Source: Ruminiclostridium cellobioparum subsp. termitidis CT1112
GTDB taxonomy: Bacteria; Bacillota; Clostridia; Acetivibrionales; DSM-1351
DNA length: 64,000 nucleotides
NCBI RefSeq assembly: GCF_000350485.1
Contig: NZ_AORV01000054.1
Coordinates: 1 to 64,000 of the forward strand
Reading direction: 5' to 3'
The position numbers and the translations under genes were made by a program. The notes below the pieces were generated by a model. The model searched no databases. It saw only the letters and a program-made list of their open reading frames with translations, and was not told the origin of the DNA. Positions 33,541 to 41,838 of this stretch are shown here, one piece after another; positions within the stretch are counted from its first letter, which is position 1; each line of letters opens with the position of its first letter.

Positions 33541-33865
33541 GGATGTCTCAAAAGGAGAGAATTGTAAATAATGGAATACTTATAGTGCGCGAGTACAACT
33601 TCGATAAATGGGAAGCTCTGTTAAAAGTACATGCCTGAAATTGTAGGTGAAACACAAGTGTTTTAGCTGACAAATCGGCAGGAAGCCGATTTGAGCAGAA
33701 CCCAAGACAGGATGTTGAGTGTTCTGCGACAGCTTAAAAATACTTGTGGTGAATCATACAAATTTCAGGTATGTGCTTTGTGAGCAATCCATTTATTGAA
33801 GTTGGTATGGGAGCACGATTATAATTTTCCATATATATTTCAATTGTGTCAGTTTTGCGACATCC
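33541..33865. mobile_element. 325-bp MITE-like palindromic element, copy 1
   Basis: The ends GGATGTCTCAAAA and TTTTGCGACATCC are inverted repeats with one mismatch. Inside, 33585-33611 and 33789-33816 pair over most of their length (GTGC...CAACTTC.ATAAATGG). Further in, ATGCCTGAAATTGTA pairs with TACAAATTTCAGGTAT, and two small hairpins sit at the tip: CAAATCGGC/GCCGATTTG at 33671-33693 and GCAGAAC/GTTCTGC at 33695-33727. There is no ORF of note. A shorter copy lies at 57419-57625. The ends resemble those of IS1182-like elements. A GGGCTGTTGCAC string at 33469-33480 may be a further transposon-end remnant. Inserted between glnN and the convergent kinase gene. Confidence 0.7.
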
Positions 33866-33881
33866 CCTTCATTATCATCCC

Positions 33882-34901
33882 TTACCTTTTCAGCAGCAGA
33901 AAAACTGAAAAGATACTCCCTTCCCCAGGTTTTGACTTTACCTTTATATACCCGTTCTGTCTTGTCACTATCTCTCTGGACAGGTACAGACCAATACCTG
34001 CTCCGTCCTGCTGCCTGGCGTTGGGACCCCTGTAGAAGCGTTTAAATATATTATTTATCTCCGCTTCCTCAAAACCGGGGCCATTGTCTCTTATATCTAT
34101 TCTGGCGTACATTTCATATTTATAAACATTAATTGCTATTCTGCCGCCATCTCCCGTATACTTGACTGCATTTTCCAGTATGTTTGTAATGGCTTCCGAC
34201 GTCCACTTGATATCGGCTGTCAGCTTAATATCTTCATCCGGGATGAACTCCATATCCATACCTTTTCTTTCAGCCTTGTGATAAACCTGCTTCAAGGAGG
34301 TTAACAGCAATTCATTAACAGAGCTTTCTTCAGGCTTTAATTGAATGATCCCGCTCTCCAGCCGCGACATTTTTATCATGCTTTCCATTAGCCAGTTCAA
34401 CTTTTCCAGCTGGTTGGAGATATTATTTACATATTCCTGTCTGCTTGATTCATCCAGACACCTATCTTTAAGAAAAGAAATATATAGATTCAGGTTGGAC
34501 AAGGGATTTTTCAACTGATGTGCAATATCTGATATCAGGGACTTTATTTCATTTTTTTCCTTTTCGAGTTTGCTGTTCTGCATTTTAAGAATTCCGGAAA
34601 GCTTTATTACCTGGGACTGCAGCTTTGAGAGCATATTGTCATCCAATACCGAAAATATTTCAGTTTCCCGCATGTCAGTGATGGCAGCTATAACCTCCGA
34701 CAGCTGCAAAAAGACGTCCTGCATCTGCTTTTTCACTGCTGTGTAGAATATAAAACCGGCAGCCGCTTCAAAGCACATCAGGCAGACATTTATAATGATT
34801 TCAATAAAGCTTTTGGAAATTATTATGCCGTAAAACAGGTATACCAGGTTAACAGTGATAAACAAAGTTACTATTACGGCTATTTTTCTGTTGAAATTCA
34901 T
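33882..34901 (-). CDS. Intramembrane-sensing histidine kinase of an ABC-transporter-linked system
   Basis: A 339-residue kinase with two close membrane segments (about 8-28 and 34-54) and almost no external loop, the build of BceS-type intramembrane sensors, which read the state of a partner ABC transporter. HisKA has SLISDIAHQLKNPLSN (His in AHQLKNP), and the ATPase has NILENAVKYTG, DNGPGFE, FKRFYRGPNARQQDGAGIGLYLSREI. It is the last gene of the unit ATPase-permease-regulator-kinase, 57 bp after the regulator. The stop is 17 bp from the end of the MITE-like element. Confidence 0.88.
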   Translation of the reverse strand: MNFNRKIAVIVTLFITVNLVYLFYGIIISKSFIEIIINVCLMCFEAAAGFIFYTAVKKQMQDVFLQLSEVIAAITDMRETEIFSVLDDNMLSKLQSQVIKLSGILKMQNSKLEKEKNEIKSLISDIAHQLKNPLSNLNLYISFLKDRCLDESSRQEYVNNISNQLEKLNWLMESMIKMSRLESGIIQLKPEESSVNELLLTSLKQVYHKAERKGMDMEFIPDEDIKLTADIKWTSEAITNILENAVKYTGDGGRIAINVYKYEMYARIDIRDNGPGFEEAEINNIFKRFYRGPNARQQDGAGIGLYLSREIVTRQNGYIKVKSKPGEGSIFSVFLLLKR

Positions 34902-34958
34902 GATAACTCTCCATCCTGGCAGCTTTGTAAAACCAATGATACCGGTATTGAATAATAC

Positions 34959-35636
34959 CTACCAGCCTCCCCAGGTATACCCTATACCAAAAACAGTTTT
35001 AATATAATAAGGTTTTTTAGGATCCTTTTCAAGTTTCTGCCGGAGCCTTCTCATATTGACACTCAGTGCATTCTCGTCAACAAAGGCCTCATCCACGTCC
35101 CACAATTTTTCTAAAATACTCCGGCGGGTGAGAACCTGACCGCTGTTTTTTGTGAGCAGTGTAAGAAGCCTATACTCGGTGGCAGTCAATTTTACTGTTT
35201 CATCCGCCCTCTTTACCTGCATCTTATCATAATCAATCAGTATCTCTCCCGAACTGAAAACATTGTTTTCAGTTTTTCCCATTCTCCTTAAAACAGCCTG
35301 GATTCTGCGGTACAGCACCTCCAGGGAAAACGGTTTTGCCATGTAGTCGTCACAGCCTGACAGAAAACCCCTGACAACATCCTGCTCGGTATCATTAGCT
35401 GTGATAAAGATAATGGGAACCTGTGAAGTTTTTCTGATTTGATTACAAAGCTCCAATCCACTTTTATCAGGAAGATTTATGTCAAGTAATATCAGATTAA
35501 AGCTCTCGGCCGTAAAATAGGAATACCCCTCAGAATATGTATAAGTGCAGGCTACCGAATAATTATTTTTTTCAAGAGCTAATTTTATACCTCTGTTTAG
35601 CAGGATATCATCCTCTACAATAAGTATTTTGTCCAT
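34959..35636 (-). CDS. OmpR-family response regulator
   Basis: A 225-residue protein. Receiver with IVEDD, LLDINLPDKSG (phosphorylated Asp), ITANDTE and KPF; then the winged helix KLTATEYRLLTLLTKNSGQVLTRRSILEKLW...NALSVNMRRLRQKLE...YIKTVFGIGYTW. The partner kinase follows 57 bp downstream and the ABC permease is 47 bp upstream. In known systems of this type the regulator activates its own transporter genes in response to peptide antibiotics or lipid-II binders; that is inference here. Confidence 0.92.
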   Translation of the reverse strand: MDKILIVEDDILLNRGIKLALEKNNYSVACTYTYSEGYSYFTAESFNLILLDINLPDKSGLELCNQIRKTSQVPIIFITANDTEQDVVRGFLSGCDDYMAKPFSLEVLYRRIQAVLRRMGKTENNVFSSGEILIDYDKMQVKRADETVKLTATEYRLLTLLTKNSGQVLTRRSILEKLWDVDEAFVDENALSVNMRRLRQKLEKDPKKPYYIKTVFGIGYTWGGW

Positions 35637-35683
35637 TAATCTTTACCCTCGGCGATAAATTTATCTTCGTAATTTATTGTAGC

Positions 35684-38194
35684 CTAACCCTCAATACTTC
35701 TCAACCTTTCGGTAACACTTTGTTTTGATATCAATTTAAAGGTTATTTCCGGTACCGTAAGACATACCGTGAAAATTAATAGAAATGAAACCAGCAGCGC
35801 TGTAAATGGAAAGGAATAAACTGCATATGTAGCTTCAGTTTTAAACAACGCAAATAATCCGTATGAGATACCATTGCCTAAAAGTAAAACCAGAATACAG
35901 GTTATTGCCGCATACGCACCCCCTTCAAACAGCAGCATTCTTCTTATCTGTACGGTGGTCATTCCCACACTCTCCAGTACTGCAAGTTCATGCCTTCTGA
36001 CGTTAATACCGGTTATCATAACATTAACAAAGTTCATTATTCCGATGAAAGCAAGTATCATGGACATTCCTCCTCCGAGGACAAACATTACAAGTTTTGC
36101 ACCTTTAAACTGTTCAAGCATCTTGATTCTGGAATCCAAGGTAATTTCTCTGTCCCCGCCGGTCAATGCCTGTAATTGGGCTAATACCTCTTTCTCAGCT
36201 CCATCTTCAGCCTCAAGTGTAACAGCATATATGACCGGGTCACCGTATAACTGATGCATTTTGGCATTGCTGATATAAATTACTGGAGCAAGCCCCCTGA
36301 AACCTTTATATGGCGCATCCTCCGGTATAATTCCTCCCAATTTGGCCATGGTCTTTTTACCGGTATCTTTATCCATGAAAGCAATATCTGCTCCAATACT
36401 GTATAGTTCCGGCTTGTCAGATGAAAACAGAACTATCTGCCCTTTTTCAAATGCGCCGGTATCAACAGGTGTTTCAAGCTTTTCATTAAGTTCCCTGATA
36501 TAATCTGTATCAACTCCCACCAGACATGTCCAGAATAAATCAGGATTCTTTATAAACTGTTCCTGGTTATAGGGCGGCAATTTGTACCTTTTTTCCGAAT
36601 CCGCCATATGCCTGCCGAATATTTCTTCTGAATACTCAACGTTTACCGCATGCATGGATATTTGTCTTATACTGTTGACAGACTTCAGCGATTTCAATCC
36701 TGATAAAAAATCATTGTCAAATTTCTGCCTGACTGTTGCTCCATATACCATAGTATTATTGGTTAACCTAAAATCGTTTTTTATATACTCCGAAACAAGA
36801 TTTTTTACATCCATGCTTTGAACAATTGTATTTACTGCCAGAAAGGTTGTAATACCCAGGAAAAGTGATACCAGAACAAGCGCCGCTCTCCTCCTGTCCC
36901 TGAAAATATTTTTAAGGGCCATTCTGTGAACTTTACCTCCTCCGGTCGACCTGTTTGTATTTCTTTTAACTGTTAGTCCTGTATATCGCATTGCCTCAAC
37001 CGGAGAAATATTTCCTGCTTTCCCGGCAGGTTTCATACTGCCTATCAGTGTTGTAACCAGGGTAAAAAACGCCGCTCCCATATATATAACCGGGTTAAAT
37101 GAAACCTTAACTCCAAGGTCGCCGCCTTCAAAATTTAATAGGGAAAGTGCTGTCGGCACCGTAAAAAGTGAAATAAAACCACCCAGCAGCAGCCCTGCCG
37201 GAATTCCGACCACCGTAAGCCGAAATGCCTGTCCCATCACTATTTTGCTCAGCTGTACCGGTGTTGTACCTATGGTTTTCAACAATCCATAATATCTTAT
37301 ATCCTTTGAGACTGACAGGGATAAAACGTTGTATATCAGCAGGTATCCGCTTGACATTATAATAAATACAATAAAAACCATTGCCAGCAGCGTACCGGCA
37401 TCAGCCATACTTCCATTATCATACAAGGGTACGACTTTAAGCTTCTGGTCACCGGAAAGCTTTACATCTCTTTCCAATTCCTGAACCTTGTAATCCATAT
37501 TATTATCCGATTTAAATAATATAGAGGCGGCACCGGATTTTTGAGGTGACTTTCCCTCTCCTTTCAAAAATTCTTCTGAAACAAGCATGGCTCCGATATT
37601 GTCAGAACGCAAATTCATATACTCGGTGTAATAACCGGATAAAATGAATTTCCGGCTCTTTTCTTCTGAAGTCATGCCATTCGGGGAAACTCTGTATTTT
37701 AAATCTATTTCCATTCCAATTTCAGGTGCATTTATTCCCATTCGTTTGAGAATCCACCCGGCAATCATTATTTCATTGGCTTTCTTAGGGTATGAACCTG
37801 TAATATCACTTACTGTGGGCTTGCGTAAAACCTCCCATTCGGTTTTGTCATACCAGTGAAGTGAAAGTACCATATTCCCCATTTCGGGAGTTTCCGATAC
37901 ATCTGCCACATTTGCCTGCAAACCTACTGCTTTAATATAGTCCAGGGTGTGAATCTCCTGTATCTGCCGGTCGGTGGGATAGGTCAGTGCCAAATGCGCA
38001 GTTGTGCCCATAGCTCTCAATTGCTGAAGTTTCAATGATTCAACAGTACTCATTCCAATACTGAAAACCGTGGTGAGCAAAAAAGCTGTTAAACCTACGG
38101 CAAGTATGACAAAAGTGTTGCGAAGCCTGTTAGCCCGCATTGTACGTATTGTCAGCTTTTTAACTAAGAATTTGTTATTGGTGGGGAATTTCAT
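35684..38194 (-). CDS. FtsX-type ABC transporter permease, two FtsX domains
   Basis: An 836-residue protein with a first half (membrane segment about 25-46, external domain to about 260, three segments at 265-400) and a second half of the same plan (segment about 435-455, external domain to about 700, three segments at 705-825). Each half ends in the FtsX signature (YYGLLKTIGTTPVQLSKI; HELAVLESVGMTTVQIRRM). Such MacB/LolE-like permeases do not usually make a substrate channel but drive extraction of peptides or lipoproteins. The start overlaps the ATPase stop by four bases, so the two are translationally coupled. Confidence 0.9.
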   Translation of the reverse strand: MKFPTNNKFLVKKLTIRTMRANRLRNTFVILAVGLTAFLLTTVFSIGMSTVESLKLQQLRAMGTTAHLALTYPTDRQIQEIHTLDYIKAVGLQANVADVSETPEMGNMVLSLHWYDKTEWEVLRKPTVSDITGSYPKKANEIMIAGWILKRMGINAPEIGMEIDLKYRVSPNGMTSEEKSRKFILSGYYTEYMNLRSDNIGAMLVSEEFLKGEGKSPQKSGAASILFKSDNNMDYKVQELERDVKLSGDQKLKVVPLYDNGSMADAGTLLAMVFIVFIIMSSGYLLIYNVLSLSVSKDIRYYGLLKTIGTTPVQLSKIVMGQAFRLTVVGIPAGLLLGGFISLFTVPTALSLLNFEGGDLGVKVSFNPVIYMGAAFFTLVTTLIGSMKPAGKAGNISPVEAMRYTGLTVKRNTNRSTGGGKVHRMALKNIFRDRRRAALVLVSLFLGITTFLAVNTIVQSMDVKNLVSEYIKNDFRLTNNTMVYGATVRQKFDNDFLSGLKSLKSVNSIRQISMHAVNVEYSEEIFGRHMADSEKRYKLPPYNQEQFIKNPDLFWTCLVGVDTDYIRELNEKLETPVDTGAFEKGQIVLFSSDKPELYSIGADIAFMDKDTGKKTMAKLGGIIPEDAPYKGFRGLAPVIYISNAKMHQLYGDPVIYAVTLEAEDGAEKEVLAQLQALTGGDREITLDSRIKMLEQFKGAKLVMFVLGGGMSMILAFIGIMNFVNVMITGINVRRHELAVLESVGMTTVQIRRMLLFEGGAYAAITCILVLLLGNGISYGLFALFKTEATYAVYSFPFTALLVSFLLIFTVCLTVPEITFKLISKQSVTERLRSIEG

Positions 38195-38868
38195 TTATCT
38201 TCACCCCCGGCGATTTTACCGTCTTCCATGCGTATGACCCTGTCAGCCAGCTGCGCAAGTTCCTCGTTATGTGTTATCATAACAATGGTCTGGTTAAATA
38301 AGCTGCTGGTCATTTTCAGCAGCCCCACCACTTCAAAGCCTGTTTTGCTGTCAAGGTTTCCGGTGGGTTCATCTGCAAGAATTATTGCCGGCTTGGCGGC
38401 CAGGGCTCTGGCCATGGCGACTCTCTGCTGCTGTCCTCCCGAAAGATTATTCGGAAGATTGTTCAGTTTGCCCGACAGCCCCAGGGTTTCGATAATATTT
38501 TGGAGATATGTTTTATCGAGGGTTCCACCATCAAGCTCAACCGGAAGCGTAATATTTTCATAGACATTGAGAACCGGTACCAGATTGTAATTTTGAAAAA
38601 CAAAACCTATATTTCTTCTGCGGAAAATTGTCTTTTGTTCATCATTCATTTTAAAGATTTCCCTGCCTGCTACCAAAACAGTTCCGGAAGTAGCATTATC
38701 AAGTCCTCCCAGCATATGCAACAGCGTTGATTTTCCGCTTCCCGAGGAACCCACAACAGCCACAAATTCTCCTTCAACTATTTCCATACTCACTCCATCA
38801 AGAGCTTTGACCAGATTTTCGCTGTCACCGTAATACTTCTTCAGATCAATAGTCTGCAAAATACTCAT
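38191..38868 (-). CDS. ABC transporter ATPase, MacB/LolD type
   Basis: The start at 38868 (MSILQTIDLKKYYG) follows AGGAG at ten bases; an upstream extension to 38895 has no support. The 225-residue protein has Walker A GSSGSGKST, the Q loop FVFQNYNLVP, signature LSGGQQQRVAMARAL, Walker B IILADEPTGNLDS and switch His ITHNEEL. The GQQQRVAxARA signature and VVGLLKMTS block match exporters of the MacB/LolD class. It forms a complex with the permease that follows. Confidence 0.93.
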   Translation of the reverse strand: MSILQTIDLKKYYGDSENLVKALDGVSMEIVEGEFVAVVGSSGSGKSTLLHMLGGLDNATSGTVLVAGREIFKMNDEQKTIFRRRNIGFVFQNYNLVPVLNVYENITLPVELDGGTLDKTYLQNIIETLGLSGKLNNLPNNLSGGQQQRVAMARALAAKPAIILADEPTGNLDSKTGFEVVGLLKMTSSLFNQTIVMITHNEELAQLADRVIRMEDGKIAGGEDK

Positions 38869-38893
38869 AAATTTTCTACTCCTGTTTCTGCAC

Positions 38894-38930
38894 AAAAAAA
38901 TTCAGACCATAAACTAGTTTATAGTCTGAA
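38894..38930 (-). terminator. Strong terminator at the end of the 2-oxoacid oxidoreductase operon
   Basis: On the minus strand TTCAGACTATAAA and TTTATGGTCTGAA pair across 13 positions with one G-T pair around a 5-base or smaller loop (CTAGT), followed by seven Ts. It lies about 50 bases past the gamma-subunit stop and separates that operon from the ABC/kinase unit. Confidence 0.85.
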
Positions 38931-38980
38931 TTATAATTTAAAGTTCTTACAATTTAGTGACAAAATTTATTAAATTTATT

Positions 38981-39514
38981 TTAATAGTCATGTCCAAGAT
39001 TCAGGGCCTTCATTTCCTCTGGAATCATGTGGTGCTTCTTGGCAGGCAGTACTTTTTTCAGGGCGGTTTCAAAGCTTTCCCTGGACACTATGCCTGTTTT
39101 GGCAAGTAATTTCCCTAAAATAATAATGTTGGCGTATGTGAGGTTCCCCATATCCGATGCGATTTGAGTTGCAGGAACTCCTGAAAAATCGATGTCGGTT
39201 CTCTTTGGCTTTGCCTCTACCAACGAGCTGTCGGAAATGATCAAACCATCCGGTTCAACCACTTTCTCAAATTTCTCAAGTGAGGGGCCGTTCATAACCA
39301 CCAGAACATTTGCCGTGTCAAGTATGGGTGAACCCACAGGCTCATCGGATATTACGACACTGCAGTTTGCAGTTCCGCCTCTCATTTCAGGGCCGTAGGA
39401 CGGAAGCCATGAAACATATTTTCCTTCCAGCATGCCGGCGTATGCAAGCAATCTGCCTGCCGACAGTATTCCCTGTCCGCCGAAGCCGGCAATAATCAAT
39501 TCCAACTGTTTCAT
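38981..39514 (-). CDS. 2-oxoacid:ferredoxin oxidoreductase, gamma subunit
   Basis: A 177-residue protein of the gamma-chain family: GFGGQGILSAGRLLAYAGM at the N terminus, PSYGPEMRGGTANCSVVIS, then LVVMNGPSLEKF and NIIILGKLLAKTG. The subunit helps form the CoA and electron-transfer side of the complex that oxidises a 2-oxoacid to an acyl-CoA and reduces ferredoxin. Its ATG shares a base with the beta-subunit stop at 39514, so the two are coupled. Last gene of a delta-alpha-beta-gamma operon. Confidence 0.9.
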   Translation of the reverse strand: MKQLELIIAGFGGQGILSAGRLLAYAGMLEGKYVSWLPSYGPEMRGGTANCSVVISDEPVGSPILDTANVLVVMNGPSLEKFEKVVEPDGLIISDSSLVEAKPKRTDIDFSGVPATQIASDMGNLTYANIIILGKLLAKTGIVSRESFETALKKVLPAKKHHMIPEEMKALNLGHDY

Positions 39515-40263
39515 TATAGCACCTCCAAATCCTTTCCTTTAAAGTTTCCCAAAGGATAGAAGGGCATCATATTCTGTTCAAGCCATTTTAATGAATCAAC
39601 AGGATTTATGCCCCAGTTTGTAGGACAGGTTGAGAGAACTTCAACTATTGAGAAGCCCTTTTTAGCCTTCTGCACCTGGAAGGCCTTCTTTATTGCCGCT
39701 TTCGTTTTGTTTATATTTTTAACGTCATGGACTGAAGTTCTTTCAACATAAACAGCACCTTCAAGTGTGGAAAGCATTTCACAGACTTTAACGGGGTAAC
39801 CGTGTATTTCAGGCTTTCTGCCGTATGGGGATGTAGTAGTCACCTGATTTAACAGGGTGGTTGGTGCCATCTGGCCCGAGGTCATGCCATAGATGGCGTT
39901 GTTGACGAAGACAGTTGTAATATTTTCTCCCCTGGTAGCTGCGTGAACGATTTCGGCAGTACCTATTGCAGCAAGGTCTCCGTCTCCCTGATATGTGAAT
40001 ACGTAGTTGTCGGGATGCACTCTTTTTATGCCCGTAGCAACTGCAGGAGCTCTTCCGTGAGCCGCCTGAACGAAATCACAGTTGAAATATTCGTAGTTAT
40101 TGTAAGCACAGCCAACCGGCGACACGCCTATTGTAGTACCTTCTATTTCAAGCTCGTCTATTACTTCCGCTATTATTCTGTGAATGATTCCGTGTGTACA
40201 TCCGGGACAATAGTGAAGTGGCAGATCTTTTAAAGCATGTGGTTTTTTAAACACCGTTGCCAT
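39514..40263 (-). CDS. 2-oxoacid:ferredoxin oxidoreductase, beta (thiamine diphosphate) subunit
   Basis: A 249-residue protein. HYCPGCTHGIIHRII is the N-terminal cysteine-containing block; the thiamine-diphosphate site is GDGDLAAIGTAEIVHAATRGENITTVFVNNAIYGMTSGQ. The complex is cytosolic. With the split four-gene build, it belongs to the VOR/KOR class that acts on 2-oxoisovalerate or 2-oxoglutarate; the substrate is not decided by sequence alone. An intercistronic hairpin lies just before it at 40309-40329. Confidence 0.92.
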   Translation of the reverse strand: MATVFKKPHALKDLPLHYCPGCTHGIIHRIIAEVIDELEIEGTTIGVSPVGCAYNNYEYFNCDFVQAAHGRAPAVATGIKRVHPDNYVFTYQGDGDLAAIGTAEIVHAATRGENITTVFVNNAIYGMTSGQMAPTTLLNQVTTTSPYGRKPEIHGYPVKVCEMLSTLEGAVYVERTSVHDVKNINKTKAAIKKAFQVQKAKKGFSIVEVLSTCPTNWGINPVDSLKWLEQNMMPFYPLGNFKGKDLEVL

Positions 40264-40308
40264 ATAACCTCCATTCCGCTGCTGTGCAGCGATACAATAG
40301 TAAGTATT

Positions 40309-40329
40309 AAAAACCCGCTTGAGGGTTTT
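40309..40329 (-). terminator. Short terminator-like hairpin between alpha and beta subunit genes
   Basis: On the minus strand AAAACCC and GGGTTTT flank a 6-base loop and run into TTTTAAT. The stem overlaps the TAA stop of the alpha subunit. It could lower beta and gamma expression or protect message ends; it is not strong enough to separate the operon with certainty. Confidence 0.4.
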
Positions 40330-41383
40330 ATTTTAAAATTTCCTTGATCTTATTAAGAATTTCCTTCTGGCTGGGAACCATACCACCCATACGTCCGTAG
40401 AAATACACCGGACATTTGCCGTTTACTGCAAGACGGACGTCTTCCACCATTTGGCCGGCACTTAATTCAACGCTGAGGAATGCCTTTGGCGTCTCAGCAT
40501 ATTTTTCAAAGGCAGCTGTCGGGAATGGCCAGAGTGTGACAGGACGGATAAGTCCAACCTTAATACCTTCTTTTTCGGCTGACTTTATAACATTCTTGAT
40601 GATACGTGCAACAGTACCATAGGCAGTTACTATTATATCGGCATTTTCACAGTTGTAGGTTTCAACGCGCACTTCATTCTGCTCTATTTGCCTGTATTTG
40701 GCCTGAAGCTTCAGATTATGTTTTTCAAGCACTTCGGGATTGATATATATGGAAGTTACATCGTTGCTTTCCCTCTGCATTTTTGTTCCCGTGGTAGCCC
40801 ACTTCTTGTCATCGTGATATATTTCTTCCTTGGCTTTAAATTCTACAGCCTCCATCATCTGTCCCAGCATGCCGTCGCCCATTATCATGGTGCAGATCCT
40901 GTACCTGTCGGCAATATTAAAGGATTCGACTGTCAATTCGTACAGTTCCTGAACACTGGAAGGCGCAAGCACTACCATCTTGTAGTCCCCGTGTCCTCCG
41001 CCCTTGACTGCCTGGAAATAGTCGCACTGTGCCGGTAATATTCCGCCCAGACCAGGTCCGCAGCGTACTATATTGACAATAACGCAGGGAAGCTCGGCAC
41101 CTGCGATATATGAGATACCTTCCTGTTTGAGGCTGATTCCGGGGCTTGACGAGGATGTAAGCACACGTGCACCTGCTGCTGCTGCTCCGTATACCATATT
41201 TATAGCAGCTACTTCACTCTCGGCCTGAACAAATGTACCATTGATTTCAGGCATTTTCTTTGCCATGTAATGCGCTACTTCGGTTTGTGGTGTTATGGGA
41301 TATCCGAAATAGTGTTTGCAGCCGGCTCTTAAGGCGGCTTCTGCAATAACTTCGTTACCCTTCATTAATAATTTTTCAGACAT
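40328..41383 (-). CDS. vorB: 2-oxoacid:ferredoxin oxidoreductase, alpha subunit (VorB-like)
   Basis: A 351-residue protein that starts MSEKLLMKGNEVIAEAALRAGCKHYFGYPITPQTE, the usual opening of VorB/KorA alpha chains, with EGISYIAGAELPCVIVNIVRCGPGLGG in the middle and a C-terminal domain (NADIIVTAYGTVARIIKN, VGLIRPVTLWPFP). This subunit carries the pyrimidine part of the thiamine site. In clostridia such enzymes usually convert branched 2-oxoacids to acyl-CoA, or run in reverse. The ferredoxin-like delta gene lies 79 bp upstream. Confidence 0.9.
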   Translation of the reverse strand: MSEKLLMKGNEVIAEAALRAGCKHYFGYPITPQTEVAHYMAKKMPEINGTFVQAESEVAAINMVYGAAAAGARVLTSSSSPGISLKQEGISYIAGAELPCVIVNIVRCGPGLGGILPAQCDYFQAVKGGGHGDYKMVVLAPSSVQELYELTVESFNIADRYRICTMIMGDGMLGQMMEAVEFKAKEEIYHDDKKWATTGTKMQRESNDVTSIYINPEVLEKHNLKLQAKYRQIEQNEVRVETYNCENADIIVTAYGTVARIIKNVIKSAEKEGIKVGLIRPVTLWPFPTAAFEKYAETPKAFLSVELSAGQMVEDVRLAVNGKCPVYFYGRMGGMVPSQKEILNKIKEILK

Positions 41384-41462
41384 TTTTTATCCTCCCAAAT
41401 AAATTCTCAACATTTCAAAACACGGGGAACTGCATGTTTGCAGCATTGTATGCCGCCGCGCT

Positions 41463-41669
41463 TTATTTTTCGACCTCAATGACGCAATCAGGACAAATGG
41501 TGGCACAGAAAGCACAGCCGATGCATTTTTCCATTTCGTCCACACCTGCAGGATGAAAGCCCTTCTGATTCAATTTGTCGGATTTCATTATGACAATTTT
41601 TTTGGGACATACTGTTACACAAAGCTTGCAGCCCTTGCATCTTTCCTCATGGAATATTACTTTTGCCAT
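41463..41669 (-). CDS. 2-oxoacid:ferredoxin oxidoreductase, delta (2x[4Fe-4S]) subunit
   Basis: The ATG at 41669 (MAKVIFHEERC) is spaced twelve bases from GAGG; a TTG two codons upstream is less likely. The 68-residue protein has two clusters, CKGCKLCVTVCPKK and CIGCAFCATICPDC, each CxxCxxCxxxCP, for two [4Fe-4S] centres. It passes electrons from the alpha/beta site to free ferredoxin. First gene of the operon. Confidence 0.93.
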   Translation of the reverse strand: MAKVIFHEERCKGCKLCVTVCPKKIVIMKSDKLNQKGFHPAGVDEMEKCIGCAFCATICPDCVIEVEK

Positions 41670-41788
41670 TGTCAAAACCTCACTTGTATTTGATTTAAAT
41701 AATAAATTTAAATAATTGATTTGAAATTATTTACTGATTTAACGAACTAAAACTATTGTTTATTATAAAACTCTTTACTTGTATTTGC

Positions 41789-41829
41789 AAGTCAATTACT
41801 AGCAGCTGAAAGCCGGCAGCAATTGACTT
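41789..41829. repeat. Short palindromic repeat, copy 2
   Basis: AAGTCAATT and AATTGACTT are exact arms around a 23-base centre that holds AGCAGCTGAAAGCCGGCAGC. It is homologous to 30951-31002 in arm and central CTGAA, in the same orientation. It lies between the ABC ATPase stop (41839) and the oxidoreductase operon. Confidence 0.55.
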
Positions 41830-41838
41830 TGATAAAAA

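Noticed and set aside
33541-33865. CRISPR-like or group II intron origin of the palindromic element
   Set aside because: No regular direct repeats with spacers and no domain V-like 34-base hairpin or reverse transcriptase; terminal inverted repeats point to a MITE-type element.
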